A stretch of 64,000 nucleotides of DNA, taken from Dolomedes plantarius. Lineage: Eukaryota; Arthropoda; Arachnida; Araneae; Dolomedidae. The position numbers were made by a program, and so were the translations under genes. This document shows positions 37,384 through 49,053 of the stretch, in pieces. The notes beneath the pieces were generated by a model. The model was not told the DNA's origin. It made no database searches and saw only the letters and a list, made by a program, of their open reading frames with translations. Each line of letters opens with the position of its first letter. Position 1 is the first letter of the stretch. The stretch lies in NCBI GenBank assembly GCA_907164885.2, contig OU015495.1, positions 102,376,622 through 102,440,621 of the forward strand, in the 5' to 3' direction.

Positions 37384-37684
37384 TAACTGCAAATATGATA
37401 TAGTATCTGATTTTCATTACATATACCAATGATTCCCATCGAGTGTGCCGAGGCACATTAGGGCACCTCGAAATTTTTTTTTAGGGTTAAACAAAACCAT
37501 ATTAGTTGGGGCCTCTTAAAATGAATATCAAGTTGATATCAAACATTTGTTTTCTCAGTACTAATCGCAAGTCTTTCATTAACAAAACAAAACCATTCTT
37601 AGGGATTTCCAATTTTATTCCCCTGTAATACGTACTGCTCTGAATCCCATGGATATTATTGAAACTGCATTAATATATTATATT

Positions 37685-38326
<642 letters not shown>

Positions 38327-38334
38327 ATTATATT

Positions 38335-39186
38335 CTAGTGTTGGTTACTGATTATCTTTCAATAAATAAATAAAAATTAGCAGTAGAGTAAGTATTTATT
38401 TGAACGTAAAATCGACATTTTCCTGATATAAAATACACTTTGATTTAATATTTAAAAAATTTAAATCACTAAAACTCTAATAAGGATACCCCAAGTCTCT
38501 AATCTCATTGCCAAATAGCCAAGGGTGCCGTAAACGTAAAAAAGGGTGGGAAATCCATGGCTTAAACCTTCATTGTATCAACGAGCGGACATATTAAGTC
38601 ATATTTTGTACTGATTGTGAAAACTGATATACTGTTGGATTTCACTTCTTATCTGTAATTTTGTCAGTTGAAAGAATGATTAATGCTACTTTGTATTAAC
38701 CTCATGAAATACCAAGACATCTGGTAAATGTCATTTGTTTATAATGTAATTGTAAATATTGACTTTTCTGAGAAGATAAAAATTTTACGCCGATCGAATA
38801 CGCTTTTAGAGCGCCTGTAAAACATATATATTACAGATACACAACTATATATACTATGTGTTAAAGTCTGAATTACATCTAACAATTCAAATTATCTGTT
38901 TTAAAGCAGCTAATATAACTGTTAAGTTGACATATATTGTAAAATATATATTGAACACTTCAAGTTTCAAAAAATGCATAAAGAAGGCCTAAGTAGCAGA
39001 TCTAAAACCAAAAATATGCATCTCCAGCGTACAGATAGCTTTGGACCTGGGGTATTGCCCTTTCATATGGGCTTTTCAGCACTGTTTAACCTTTGAGTAA
39101 ACTTATAAGTAACCTGCCGGGAAAGGAATTCCTAAACTTTTACAAGTGACTGACAAAGTGCAGTCAACCAGCTCACTTCGGAAAAA
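38335..39186. other. Intergenic, nothing recognised
   Basis: AT-rich. One isolated half-unit resembling the downstream minisatellite lies at about 39005-39050. Confidence 0.4.
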
Positions 39187-39880
39187 ACCCTCGTCTATCA
39201 TGAGTTATGGTACAAAATTTACATCGCAAGACGATGAGAAAATGCGTAAAGCCTGGCAAAGAGACGGTTCTGAAAGCAAATATATACATCTCTAAAGTAC
39301 AGGTAGCCTGGGTATGAATTGTGGTACAAAGTTTACAGCGCAAGAAGATGAGAAAATGCTTAAAGCATGACAATAAGACGATGCAAAAAGCAAAAATATG
39401 TATCTCTAATGTACAGGTAGCCTGGGTATGAATTGTGGTACAAAGTTTACAGTGCAAGATGAGAAAATGCGTAAAGCATGACAAAAAACTGGTGCTAAAA
39501 GCAAAATATGCATCTCTAATGTACAGGTAGCCTGGGTATGAACTGTGGTACAAAGTTTACAGTGCAAGAAGATGAGAAAATGCGTAAAGCATGACAAAAA
39601 ACTGGTGCTAAAAGCAAAAATATACATCTCCAGTGTACAGGTAGCCTGGGTATGAATTGTGGTACAAAATTTACAGCACAAAGAAGATGAGAAAATGTGT
39701 AAAGCCTGACAAAGAGACGATGCTAAAAGCAAAAATATACATCTCTAATGTGAAGGTAGTCTGGGTATGAATTATGGTACAAAGTTTACAGCACAAGGAG
39801 ATGAGAGAATGCGTAAAGCCTGACAAAGAGACGGTGCTAATTGCTAAAATATACATCTCCAGTGTACAGGTAGCCTGGAA
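39187..39880. repeat. 114-bp minisatellite, about six units
   Basis: The anchor AGGTAG(C/T)CTGG occurs near 39301, 39415, 39525, 39639, 39754 and 39868, spacing 110-115 bp. Because 114 is a multiple of three, the minus strand stays open over several units (39173-39931); these frames are a by-product and lack a plausible start, splice or domain. Confidence 0.9.
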
Positions 39881-41464
39881 CCTGGGTATCGACATTGTTC
39901 TACCCAAGTTTTGCCCTAGATTTCGCCACATCGAGTTTCATTACTTAAGAGTTCAAAAATTTCCCGATTTTTGCTGCTTGCTCCAGTACTGCGTCAGCGT
40001 ACGTGCAGATTGAATACTATTCTGTATTTGACTGCAACAGAACAACTTAAGCTGTCTTTACAGATTATTTTTTCTTTGGAGGGGTGCGGGGGTTGGGGGT
40101 TGGATTATCATTAAGAATTTCAACAAATTTTGTATTCATAGCGCACATATCATTTACCCGTTATCACTCCCAGAATCGGTTGTGCAAATCTCGAAATAAC
40201 AAGCAAACGGCGTGCGATCACTCCGGAAACTTCGAAACCACTTTGTCCTCCGCACGTGCAGCACAGTGCTCATTTCGCACGCTTTTGTATTTATCCATGA
40301 GACTGTATCGCACGTCCTTAAAAAAAAATGTAATCACACGTCCGCGCCATGTGCAAAAGAGAGAAGACAGACAGAGAGAAAAAAAGGGGGGAGGGACATT
40401 TAAGGGGGAGAAGAGAGGAGAGGACGAGCTGCGAGGGGGATTTTTTGAGATTTCTGCGAAAGTGCGATTGAAGGATTAAAACTGACAGACACGAGTTTCG
40501 CTGATGAATGAGCCTGCAACAAAGCTGCGAACGACAACTGATAATTATCTAATAGGAGCAGGGGAATGATGATACGTGGGGATAGGAGCAATTGGTTACG
40601 GTTACAGCATCGCGTTGTAAAGAGTGGGATTTGTGAAACTGAGGAGATATTTTTTTGGGTACAATTTTTATTTCGGAAAGCGATCTAACTTGACATGGGG
40701 GGGGGGGGGGGGGGATTGTTTCCGAGTGACAGAAAACTTTGGTTTTGCCAGCATTATTTTTTTTCCCGCCGGTTTATATCTAATTACGGCACGGTGACGG
40801 GAACTTATCGGATTATATATAAAATGCTACGGATTTACAGGAACACAATTGCAGATGCTCTGATTTTATTTATTTCATTCATTAGATGTTTCATTCATAT
40901 TTCTTACTGTCTCTCTTATGGCCGTAGAAACACAATTATAAATGCACGCGGAGTAATACAGTTGTTCAGAAAAAAAACCTCATTTTTTAGTCCTTTTTTT
41001 GCTGCATAATAAAACAATACTAAAGCGCGGAACTTCCAACAGCTTGCGTAAAATTTCGAGTCTAGCTTTTGGATTAAAACAGACGTTTTGAGAGATGATC
41101 CTAAAAGCCCCTAAAGGTAAACGCTGTCTTTCCATTAATTAGATATTCGGTCTGCAATTTCATTAAAAAAACTGTATTTTTTTCCGCGGAGTAATAAAAG
41201 GGTTATAAAAAGAGCCATTTAAGTCAAAATATATTTGAAAGGAAAGCGTAGTAAGCTATGTTTAAAGACGGTATACCACAATTAAGCAGGTTCACGAGTG
41301 TTTGAATAATGATTTTATGGACTACGCAGTTCAATGGAAAGTTAGAATAAGCAATGTTAAATAAAAGGGTATAGCAGAGTCTCTTATTGGACGTTGATCA
41401 GCTTTCTAGTTAAAATTTTAAATCACTTGGCTTTTGAAAGAGATTTATATAGCACTAAAATTGT
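39881..41464. other. Intergenic with GC-richer block 40080-40600
   Basis: The block has purine-rich runs (40370-40440) and a 131-codon plus frame (40084-40479) of simple composition that I do not accept as a gene. A run of about 18 G lies at 40697. Two decayed ~110-bp repeats resembling 44.2-45.0 kb lie at 41215-41430. Confidence 0.35.
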
Positions 41465-42139
41465 TCTGTTGTTGTAGTTTCTAATGCCCCCTGGCCGGAA
41501 CCTATTCCAGACAGTGGCAGCTCCAGTCCAGGGATTTGGAGGAGGGGGGGGGGGGCAACGTCGGGTCTTAGGGTTATATATATATATATACACATATAAC
41601 ATATAAAACCCAAAAAACCTTATAAAACTCCAAATTTCATTCAAAAATGCTTGGGCGTATCGCGGTGAAAATTAATTGCGTAGTACAGTTTCAAGAACAA
41701 AGAAATTGACTTAAATTAAACACATCCTATACAACCCCTGTTCTTCCTCAATCTTTCAGAGCCCAGATTCCCGGGCGCGAACCAATTGTTGCACGAGTTT
41801 TAGGTCACGTGGCAAGACTTCTATAAAGTTATAAATAGGCGCGCCACAGTGTACTGGTGGGATTTGTGGAATTGTCGTTGCTGAACTAACATGTAGAAGT
41901 GGAGAGAATAAAAAAAAATTGTGTTCTTAGTGCGACGTAATTTCCTCTGTGTCCGGGGTTGGAGGGGGCCAGAGAAATAATTTTAAGGGGGCCTTCGAGT
42001 GCCAAAAACCGACAGCTAGCTTTACCGGCCAACACGACTTCCAGCGCGGAACCTGAATTATGTTGACTATGTAGAACGGATTTCTGTGATGCATCGGCTG
42101 CCATCAACACCTATCTCTCTCCCCCGTGTGCTGATGCTA

Positions 42140-42146
42140 TATCATA

Positions 42147-42234
<88 letters not shown>
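42140..42234. repeat. (TA)n microsatellite
   Basis: A TA tract of about 85 bp that supplied the TA target for the Tc1 element. Confidence 0.9.
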
Positions 42235-42237
<3 letters not shown>

Positions 42238-43647
42238 TCATGGACAAAAAAATTAGTGCACCAAGAAATAATTGCGGGATCGTAACGAAACTTGCAATGA
42301 AGGTACATGTCGGGGAGATATGCAAATGATTAGAAATGCAGCGTGACTGCGCATTACGTATAGCCGGTAGAGGGCGTTGAACATCGTACTCTGTGGAGTA
42401 TAAAACAGGTAACCAAAGCTTGTTTGAGTGTGCTGAATCATTTACAAAGGAATAGCTGAGATAGACATGCCATTACGTCGTGGTCGAAGACAATATAAGC
42501 AGTTGTCGCAGTTTGAGAGGGGGATAATCGTCGGGATGATGGAAGCTGGGTGGTCAGCTAGGCGAGTAGCTCGTCAATTAGGCCGCTCTGATTGTGTTGT
42601 GAGGAGGTGTTGGGACCAGTGGACCCGAGAGATGTCATGTACACGAAGACCAGGCTCAGGACGCCCTCGACAGACCAGTCGTCGAGAAGACCGCCACATC
42701 GTAAGAAATGCACGCGTACAGCCAACTGCTTCATCGGCCCCCATCCAGGCACAGGTAGCACCTTCACTAGGGGCCTCTGTGTCTTCTCGAACCATACGAA
42801 GGCACCTGGCTGAAGGACAGTTGGTATCGCGGCGCCCATTACGTGTGCTGCCCTTGACGCCCACCCATCGACGCCTCCGTTTGGAGTTTTGCCTCGCACG
42901 AGGAAACTGGACTGCAGCGGAATGGAACCAGGTCGTCTTTAGCGACGAATCCAGATTCAATCTCGGCAGTGATGACAATCATGTTCGTGTGTGGAGAGCC
43001 CGTGGTGAACGCTTCAATCCTGCCTTTGCTGTACAGCGACACATCGCTCCTACAGCTGGTGTGATGGTATGGGGTGCCATTGTCTACAATACACGATCAC
43101 CCCTAGTATTGTTCCGTGGCACCATGACAGCCCAGCGATATGTTCATGAAATCCTGCAACCACATGTGTTGCCACTTATGCAACGGCTCCCAGGAGCCAT
43201 TTTTCAACAAGGCAATGCTCAGCCTCATACGGCAAGGGTGTCACAAGACTGTCTCCGCACTGTTACTACCCTTCCTTGGCCTGCCCGATCCCCAGATTTG
43301 TCTCCAATCAAGCATATCTGGGATCATTTGGGACGACGAGTTGGCCATCCCACGAGTTTGAACGAACTAGAGGCAAGGTTACAGCAAATATGGAACGAAA
43401 TGTCTCAAGACATCATACAGAACTTGTATGACTCAATGCCCGATCGTATCGCATCGTGCATTCGTGCTAGAGGGGGTCCAACGGAGTATTAACTCCTCCG
43501 TTCTTTTGCCTTTTTCTCTGAAATAAATTATCCTTTTTCTTTGATTTTCTTATCATTTACTTATATCAAAGTAGTCATTACGTATGTAAAATTTCGTTTC
43601 ATTTTGACGACTCCTTTTTGGTGCGCTAATTTTTTTGTTCATGAGTG
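42235..43647 (+). mobile_element. Full-length Tc1/mariner transposon, 1413 bp
   Basis: Inverted ends CACTCATGGACAAAAAAATT and its right counterpart (two mismatches over about 30 bp) are flanked by TA at 42233-42234 and 43648-43649. It has its own TATAAAA (42399-42405) and AATAAA (43522-43527) around an uninterrupted transposase frame. Confidence 0.93.
42467..43492 (+). CDS. Tc1-like transposase, catalytically dead
   Basis: The protein has 341 residues, the usual Tc1 length. Two N-terminal helix-turn-helix regions (about residues 12-55 and 75-115) with a G-R-P-R linker would bind the inverted repeats. The DDE nuclease follows: D160 in F-S-D-E-S is intact. The expected D in Q-Q-D-N-A is glycine (G249, codon GGC at 43211-43213), and the expected E in S-P-I-E-H is lysine (K282, codon AAG at 43310-43312). 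Both are single transitions. The frame is otherwise unbroken to P-T-E-Y and stop. It should still bind DNA but not cut it. The TATA box is 62-68 bp before the ATG. Confidence 0.93.
   Translation: MPLRRGRRQYKQLSQFERGIIVGMMEAGWSARRVARQLGRSDCVVRRCWDQWTREMSCTRRPGSGRPRQTSRREDRHIVRNARVQPTASSAPIQAQVAPSLGASVSSRTIRRHLAEGQLVSRRPLRVLPLTPTHRRLRLEFCLARGNWTAAEWNQVVFSDESRFNLGSDDNHVRVWRARGERFNPAFAVQRHIAPTAGVMVWGAIVYNTRSPLVLFRGTMTAQRYVHEILQPHVLPLMQRLPGAIFQQGNAQPHTARVSQDCLRTVTTLPWPARSPDLSPIKHIWDHLGRRVGHPTSLNELEARLQQIWNEMSQDIIQNLYDSMPDRIASCIRARGGPTEY

Positions 43648-43649
<2 letters not shown>

Positions 43650-43687
<38 letters not shown>
43650..43687. repeat. (GT)n microsatellite
   Basis: A GT run directly after the Tc1 right end, the continuation of the TA tract into which it inserted. 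Confidence 0.9.
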
Positions 43688-43690
<3 letters not shown>

Positions 43691-44179
43691 AATAAACAAC
43701 CTATCGTTTTAAATTTAAACTCATTTAGTAGTGGGTCTAGGATTATATAATTTTAGGCTATGAAAAAAAAATCGCCGGGCTTTTATTTTGTGGGGTGGGG
43801 TGGCAATTGCCCCTACTGCCCTCCCCCCTGAAGCCGCCGTTGATTCCAGACCGGGTCCATATAGGTTATCGGACTGAGGGATGCGGTTCCGGTTTATAAT
43901 GGCACCACAATGGTCGGAGTCCGATTTATCCAGGTGCCACCTCAATTTCGACTGAGCACCACCAGGGAGGACATCTGGGGGATCTTACCCTCTCTGACCT
44001 CATAGATGGACTTTCCGGTCTACGGATTTAACGTGCCCATATCCTGCCTAGACACTGAGGTTATTATCGGCGCTTGTCGGGATTCGATCCGAGCACCCTC
44101 AGCACCGAAAGCCGACGAGCTACCACTAGGCTACCTATAGCCTAAAATTGTTCGAAAAGAGAACATCGTTGTTGTTTAT

Positions 44180-45025
44180 ACGACGTTCATTACCTGGAAC
44201 TTCTTTCTGAATTGAAACTTTCAATAGATTTCGAGATAAGTATATTGAATATTTGATCAACTTATAAGGTGAAAGTATAAGATATTTGCTCTTGTATAGC
44301 TGACAACTTACTGAAATTTCTGAGCCAAATGCCAAAATATAACTCCAATTTCTTATTGTATTTGAAGTTTTAAATTGTTTACGAGAAAGCCAGACTGTGA
44401 GTATTAATAAATGGAGGTTTTAAAGCGTTGTGCTTACTTCACACTTTGCTTTCAAATACGATGTTCAAAAAAAGTATATCTGTCAGTCATAGGAGGTTTA
44501 TTCGCTTATTAGCAAAAATATTAGAATACTATATGTAAGGATGGAAAGCAGAGAAATAGCAAGTTTCAAAAAGGAATGTACCAGATCATATCAAAGAGTA
44601 TTAGAGAAGGTTGACTGGCTTATGAATGAAGGTTTCAAAGCGCCATGTACTTAAAAGGAAAGCAAAGAAAATGCGATGCTAAAAATAAATAAATAAAAAT
44701 TATAGCAACACCATTCATAGGGCTTTGATTAATTTATGACTAAAGGCAATAAAAAACTACGCATTTGAAACTGAAGCAGAGAATAAGCAATGTTCAAAGG
44801 ACCGTATCAGTGTCACTTTACAGGTTGTAGGATTTTGATGAAGATATAAAGCACCGTGTATTTAAAATGGAAGCTGGGAATAAACAATGTACAGAAAACA
44901 GTGTAGTGTCAGTTATAGAACGTTGAATAGCTTATGCATGAAGATATTAAAGCTTCATCTGCTTGAAGGGAAACGTAGAATAAATAGTGCTAAAATAGAG
45001 CACACCTGTGTCACTGAAAGATATT
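44180..45025. repeat. Decayed tandem array, ~105-bp unit
   Basis: About six units from 44395 share GTTGA(T/A)T(A/T)GCTTATG, GAAG(G/A)T(A/T)TTAAAGC and GAATAA(G/A)CAATG blocks in order but differ widely. It looks like an old satellite. Confidence 0.6.
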
Positions 45026-46328
45026 TAGAAATATATTAAAGTATAAAAATAGGCGATGCATCATATAAATAGTGATTGAAACTTCATGAATATAGCTTGA
45101 ACAGATAGGATGATAATCACAACTTTATTTTCCTGTCAAATAGTGCATCTTCAATCTTTTACGATTGATTAGATTTTTTGATTTTTTTTTTACCGAATTC
45201 AATCTTCACTATTCGCCAGAAGGAAATTTTTTTTACGTCATTCATATGTAAGATTATATTTAAAAGTATCATTTATCATGGGAAAATTCTGTATGTATTC
45301 AGTTATATAAAATTGGATTTAAGTCATTTGTTCTTACATTTAGCGATTTTTGTCACGACAAATTTTCCTAATTTATGGGGCTACGTCATGCCATCGAATT
45401 CCTTTGCTCAAAAAAAAAATATATATACAGAATATCTACAATACTTTTCGTTTTCGTTTTCCGGCATTATCTCCCAATTTTCATTTTTTTTTTCATTCAT
45501 TACCGGCTACTTTGTTTCAAAGACACGAGCACACCTTATGATTCCATTCGCCCTAGCACTTAAAAAAAAACAGAAAGCAACAAAGTCATCTAATGCCGCA
45601 GGAATCCTCGTAATACAAAAAGATCAACTGGTGCTACAGGCATAGACTTATAAATCGAGACTAATCCTCCTCTATGACCAAGAATAACACATATTCAGCA
45701 AAAGAAAGCTATTGGGGGATTAGCCGAGGGAGAAGCCGCCCTCAGAAAGGCAGGCCTGATTATGTGATGAAATAAGTTTTCCATCTACCCCCTTTTCCAC
45801 TTCTTATTTTGACAATAACGGTTTTGTCTAGGCAATGTATCGAAAGGATTTACTCTCTTGGTGGGTTTTTATTTGTTTGCTTTTCAGCACAAAATTGTTG
45901 GTTTATTTATTATTTTTTTTTCCGGGTGGGAATGAAATAGGCAATGGTAGATATCTGTATTAGTAGTCCCACGTTTATACTTTTGTGGCTAGCGTAGAAT
46001 TGGAAATCATTTGAATTATAAGTTAGTCCGATCTAGATTGCAAGTTGTTATGTGTCAAAAGCTGTTACGGGTGTTGTTATGAAGATAATGGAAGATGAAA
46101 GGGAGATTAGGCAACGCATTTTTGCAGCAAAAAAATAAATAAGTTTTAGCTCTTAGTGAGTATTATACTTCCTAAAAGACCAGAAAAATTATCAGTATAC
46201 TCTGTAAGCACTATAGAGCAACCATACATACATTTCCTTATATGAGAGAAGGGATTTATTTATACGTTTTGATGTCAGTTGAAAGTTCTATATTATTTGA
46301 AAATAATGTATTATTGAAACACTATAAC
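45026..46328. other. Intergenic, no accepted gene
   Basis: A 155-codon plus frame at 45178-45645 is F/I/K-rich with no domain or splice logic and overlaps two other open frames; probably chance in AT-rich DNA. Confidence 0.4.
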
Positions 46329-47095
46329 TAGGGATACGTAAATTTCGCATAAAAAATATCGAAATTCGCAACAAAAAAAAATACAATATATAAAATTTCG
46401 CAATTATTCGTAAAAAAATATAAATTTAAAAAATTTCACATTTATTTTTAAAAAATTACAATTTTACTTACTTGGATAGGTAAGTATCAAAAATCTTAGT
46501 TAAAAGCTAAAACAGTAGTAGTCTCCACATTTTGTTCCTTAAGTCTTTGCCTTCTGTCATTAGTTACTATGATGTACATACTAAAATATCTCAGCATCTA
46601 CTCTGTTAACGGTACTATAGAGGCTTTGTATAGTTGCCTTTGCAAAGTTAAGGTAGCGGCATTTCGTTGCGATTAAAATCTGTGTAACATCACCAGGAGT
46701 TTCTTGGTTGACTTCTGTAAGTAGCTGAAATACCTTTAATTTTGGTGCTCAAGAGACCTTCTTAAATCTTCTAAACTGTTCCACAAAACTTGATAGTTGA
46801 CTTTTACAGTTAGATTTTTAGGTTCGACTCCGGTACGGACAATCTGTCCGGGTGAAATTCGGAGCAAATCCGAAGGAGAGTGAGATTTCTCGGTTAAAGA
46901 CCGCTGATGGTCTTAGTTAAGCAATTATGTTAATAAATTAATACTATTATTACCCAGTTTCACTTAAAAAGCCGTTTATCACCAAGTTTTCACCAAAAAG
47001 TAGTAAAAAAATAATTTTCGCATTTATTCGCTCATATTGGCAAATTTCGCATTTTCTCGCATCTATTTCGTAAATACGAAAATCACGTATCCTTA
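46329..47095. mobile_element. hAT-like family X, copy 2
   Basis: Perfect 8-bp target duplication ACTATAAC (46321-46328, 47096-47103). Ends TAGGGATACGTAAATTTCGC and ...GAAAATCACGTATCCTTA. It is the longest copy (767 bp) and lacks the internal TA/GT tract of the other two, so it is closer to the ancestral interior. No transposase frame. Confidence 0.85.
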
Positions 47096-47287
47096 ACTAT
47101 AACTAATTGTAAGGGAACAAAAATTTGTATGAAACGTTTTGTATGTGGTTAGGTACTGTCAGAGAAAGAACAATAAATATAACATATACGAGAGTTACAT
47201 TACTTACACATATGTATGTATTGTATTCAGTTTACAGAATTTTAAAAAAAAATAAATAACAGATAACATCCCATAAGACACATTTGA

Positions 47288-47480
47288 CCTCGCCGCCGGT
47301 AGCTAAGTGGTTACGGCATCATCCTGCCAAGCCGGAGGCACCGATTCGATTCATTCATAAGGCTTGGATGCAATCTGTTGTACTAGTCAGTACAAAAGGT
47401 ACAGTAGCCGTCTGGAAAGAGGAGCTGCACTCTACAGTCCATCGCCGGTATCATCGTCAGCAAATAAAAAAATTCTGTGT
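47288..47480 (+). repeat. tRNA-derived SINE, second family
   Basis: A box TAGCTAAGTGGTTACGGC (47300-47317) and B-box-like CCGATTCGATTC (47341-47352) at normal tRNA spacing, followed by a body ending in AATAAAAAAATTC and a GT-rich tail. The 143-codon frame 47284-47715 crossing it is not a gene. Confidence 0.65.
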
Positions 47481-47719
47481 GTGTTTGTTTCTGTTTCCTG
47501 TCTTATATTCTTATGTACACCGGATTAGGGTCTCAGAAACCAGGGACCTTATAAACAACAAAATATTTAACAGTAGAAGAGAAAACATTATCTTAATTGC
47601 TTGGAATATGATGACAGATTATTTATTTCTCTCCCTCAAATTATGCAAAATTTTGGGTTACGACAATATATTTTATTTGACAACATTTTTGTTCGTGTAC
47701 CTTTTGTTAAACTGAATGA

Positions 47720-48520
47720 GTATATTGCTTGAATCCTTGTTGTTTTTACTGTAAAAATGTTATGTTTTTAAACACTTTTGCATTTTAAAATAAATGTTTA
47801 TCCTTTCTAAAAAATTTAATATTAATAACATTCAAAATTAAACATTAGACAGGTTTGATTATCAGTTGGATTAGTTGAAATACCTGAAATGTCTTGTTGT
47901 TTCGATTGAATCTTTAAATAGTTTAGTAGAATGGCAGACTGAGAATTTAATTAACTTATAAAGTAAAAAATTCCTATTTCTAAGCTGAACTCATTATTGA
48001 AATCCTCTTTAAACGTATTCTTGTTATAGGTGGAATTCCAAATTCCTTGCGAGAACAGTAAATTCTAAGTATTCATTCGACTTATAAAGTGAAACCATTA
48101 TATTAATGTACCTACCTTATTATTGGACATTTCCTGATAACTATTAGGCTTTAAAATATACTAAAACATCTTAGCTCATTGCTGAAAAATTCCCTCACAA
48201 TATTCTTATATTGAACCCAAGAGTTTCATTAGTTTCTCAAAAAGGTAGAGTCAGTAATGAATCAAATTACTAATGAAAATATTATATTTTCTACTTCACT
48301 TACCACTAATAACTGCCTAAAAGGCCTTAGATAATTATTGAAAAATTTCTGTTATGTCTTGTTGTTGCAACCGATTACGACTTTTAACAGTCGTATGACG
48401 TTTGAAGTTGTTTTCAAGAATAACAGACTGCGAGTATTTTATTTACTAAGCTAAAGTATTATGTTTCAGTACTTGGCTAAAGTTTGAAAGTTTTCTCATG
48501 TCTTCATACCTTTTTTTTTT
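47720..48520. repeat. Decayed tandem repeat
   Basis: Blocks such as GGCAGACTGAGAATTTAATT, CTTATAAAGT and GTCTTGTTGTT recur at irregular 120-180 bp spacing. Related blocks occur near 44200-44400. Confidence 0.45.
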
Positions 48521-48529
48521 TAATGCAGA

Positions 48530-48722
48530 GGCACTTGTCGCGAAGACATTCGCCTATAATTTACCGCAGTTTTTATTATGGGGGCGCCATATAGGCGGAC
48601 CAGCATTGCCCCCTATGAAATGACGATACAAACGGAGTCATTTTAGTGACGCTTCGCCAGGATCCGATCCGAGCACCCTCAGCACCGAAAACCAGCGCGC
48701 TGTACCACAAGGCCGCCACGGC
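48530..48722 (-). repeat. tRNA-derived SINE, minus strand
   Basis: On the minus strand an A box (TGGCGGCCTTGTGGTACAGC) is followed by GGTGCTGAGGGTGCTCGGAT and B box GGATCGGATCC. The body (CATAGGGGGCAATGCTGGTC on the minus strand) matches the reverse-oriented part of the SINE at 63.5 kb. Confidence 0.65.
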
Positions 48723-48813
48723 CTGTCTTCATACCGAATGAAACCTAAAATTTCTTAGCTTATAATTGAAAATTTTTTTAACTGTCTCGTTGTTGTACCT
48801 TGTTGTGACTTTA

Positions 48814-49051
48814 ATTGAATCGGTCATTTTGAAAGGGAGTCATCTCCACTTTTTTCCAACTTCTCTGCCCCCCCCCCCACCAAATAAAAAAAAATATTAA
48901 CAAATTATATTTTTGCATCAGGATTGGTGCCTTAATAAATATTAAATTTAGTCTAACTAAGAATGCATGAAGGCGAGTTATAGTTTTTTGGTTCTCATGA
49001 AACATTATAAAAAATGGAGATGACTCCTTTTCAAATTGACACTGATTCAAT
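48814..49051. mobile_element. 238-bp MITE with ~38-bp inverted repeats
   Basis: TA-flanked. Left ATTGAATCGGTCATTTTGAA and right complement ATTGAATCAGTGTCAATTTG, both leading into AGGAGTCATCTCCA. The minus frame 48811-49050 spans exactly this element and is not a gene. Confidence 0.8.
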
Positions 49052-49053
49052 TA

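Larger units (their letters stand above)
41512..43842. mobile_element. hAT-like element inside the SINE
   Basis: The 8-bp target duplication ATTCCAGA (41504-41511, 43843-43850) is perfect. Ends CAGTGGCAGCTCCAG and CTGAAGCCGCCGTTG are inverted with four transitions in 15. Apart from the Tc1 insertion it holds about 0.9 kb without a transposase. It includes a TATAAATA (41830-41837) to AATAAA (41907-41912) stretch that could be part of an LTR. Confidence 0.75.
41465..44143 (-). repeat. tRNA-derived SINE split by a hAT-like element
   Basis: The tail fragment 41465-41511 and main part 43843-44143 together reconstitute the minus-strand counterpart of the SINE at 18062-18402. The B box (GATTCGATCC, plus 44081-44090) and A box (near 44121-44140) are present. 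Confidence 0.75.

Noticed and set aside
39173..39931. Three overlapping minus-strand frames with repeated C-T-L-E-M motifs
   Set aside because: They follow the 114-bp minisatellite period; no start context, splice site or domain.
40084..40479. 131-codon plus frame in a GC-richer block
   Set aside because: K/E/R/G-rich from purine runs, no domain, no splice signals, and two other frames open over the same DNA.
42558..43042. Minus-strand frames across the Tc1 element
   Set aside because: Shadows of the transposase reading frame.
45178..45645. 155-codon plus frame
   Set aside because: Low-complexity F/I/K composition in AT-rich DNA, with overlapping open frames and no recognisable motif.
47284..47715. 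143-codon plus frame
   Set aside because: Its first third is a tRNA-derived SINE and the rest is unrelated AT-rich DNA.
48811..49050. 79-codon minus frame
   Set aside because: Coincides with a 238-bp MITE and its inverted repeats.
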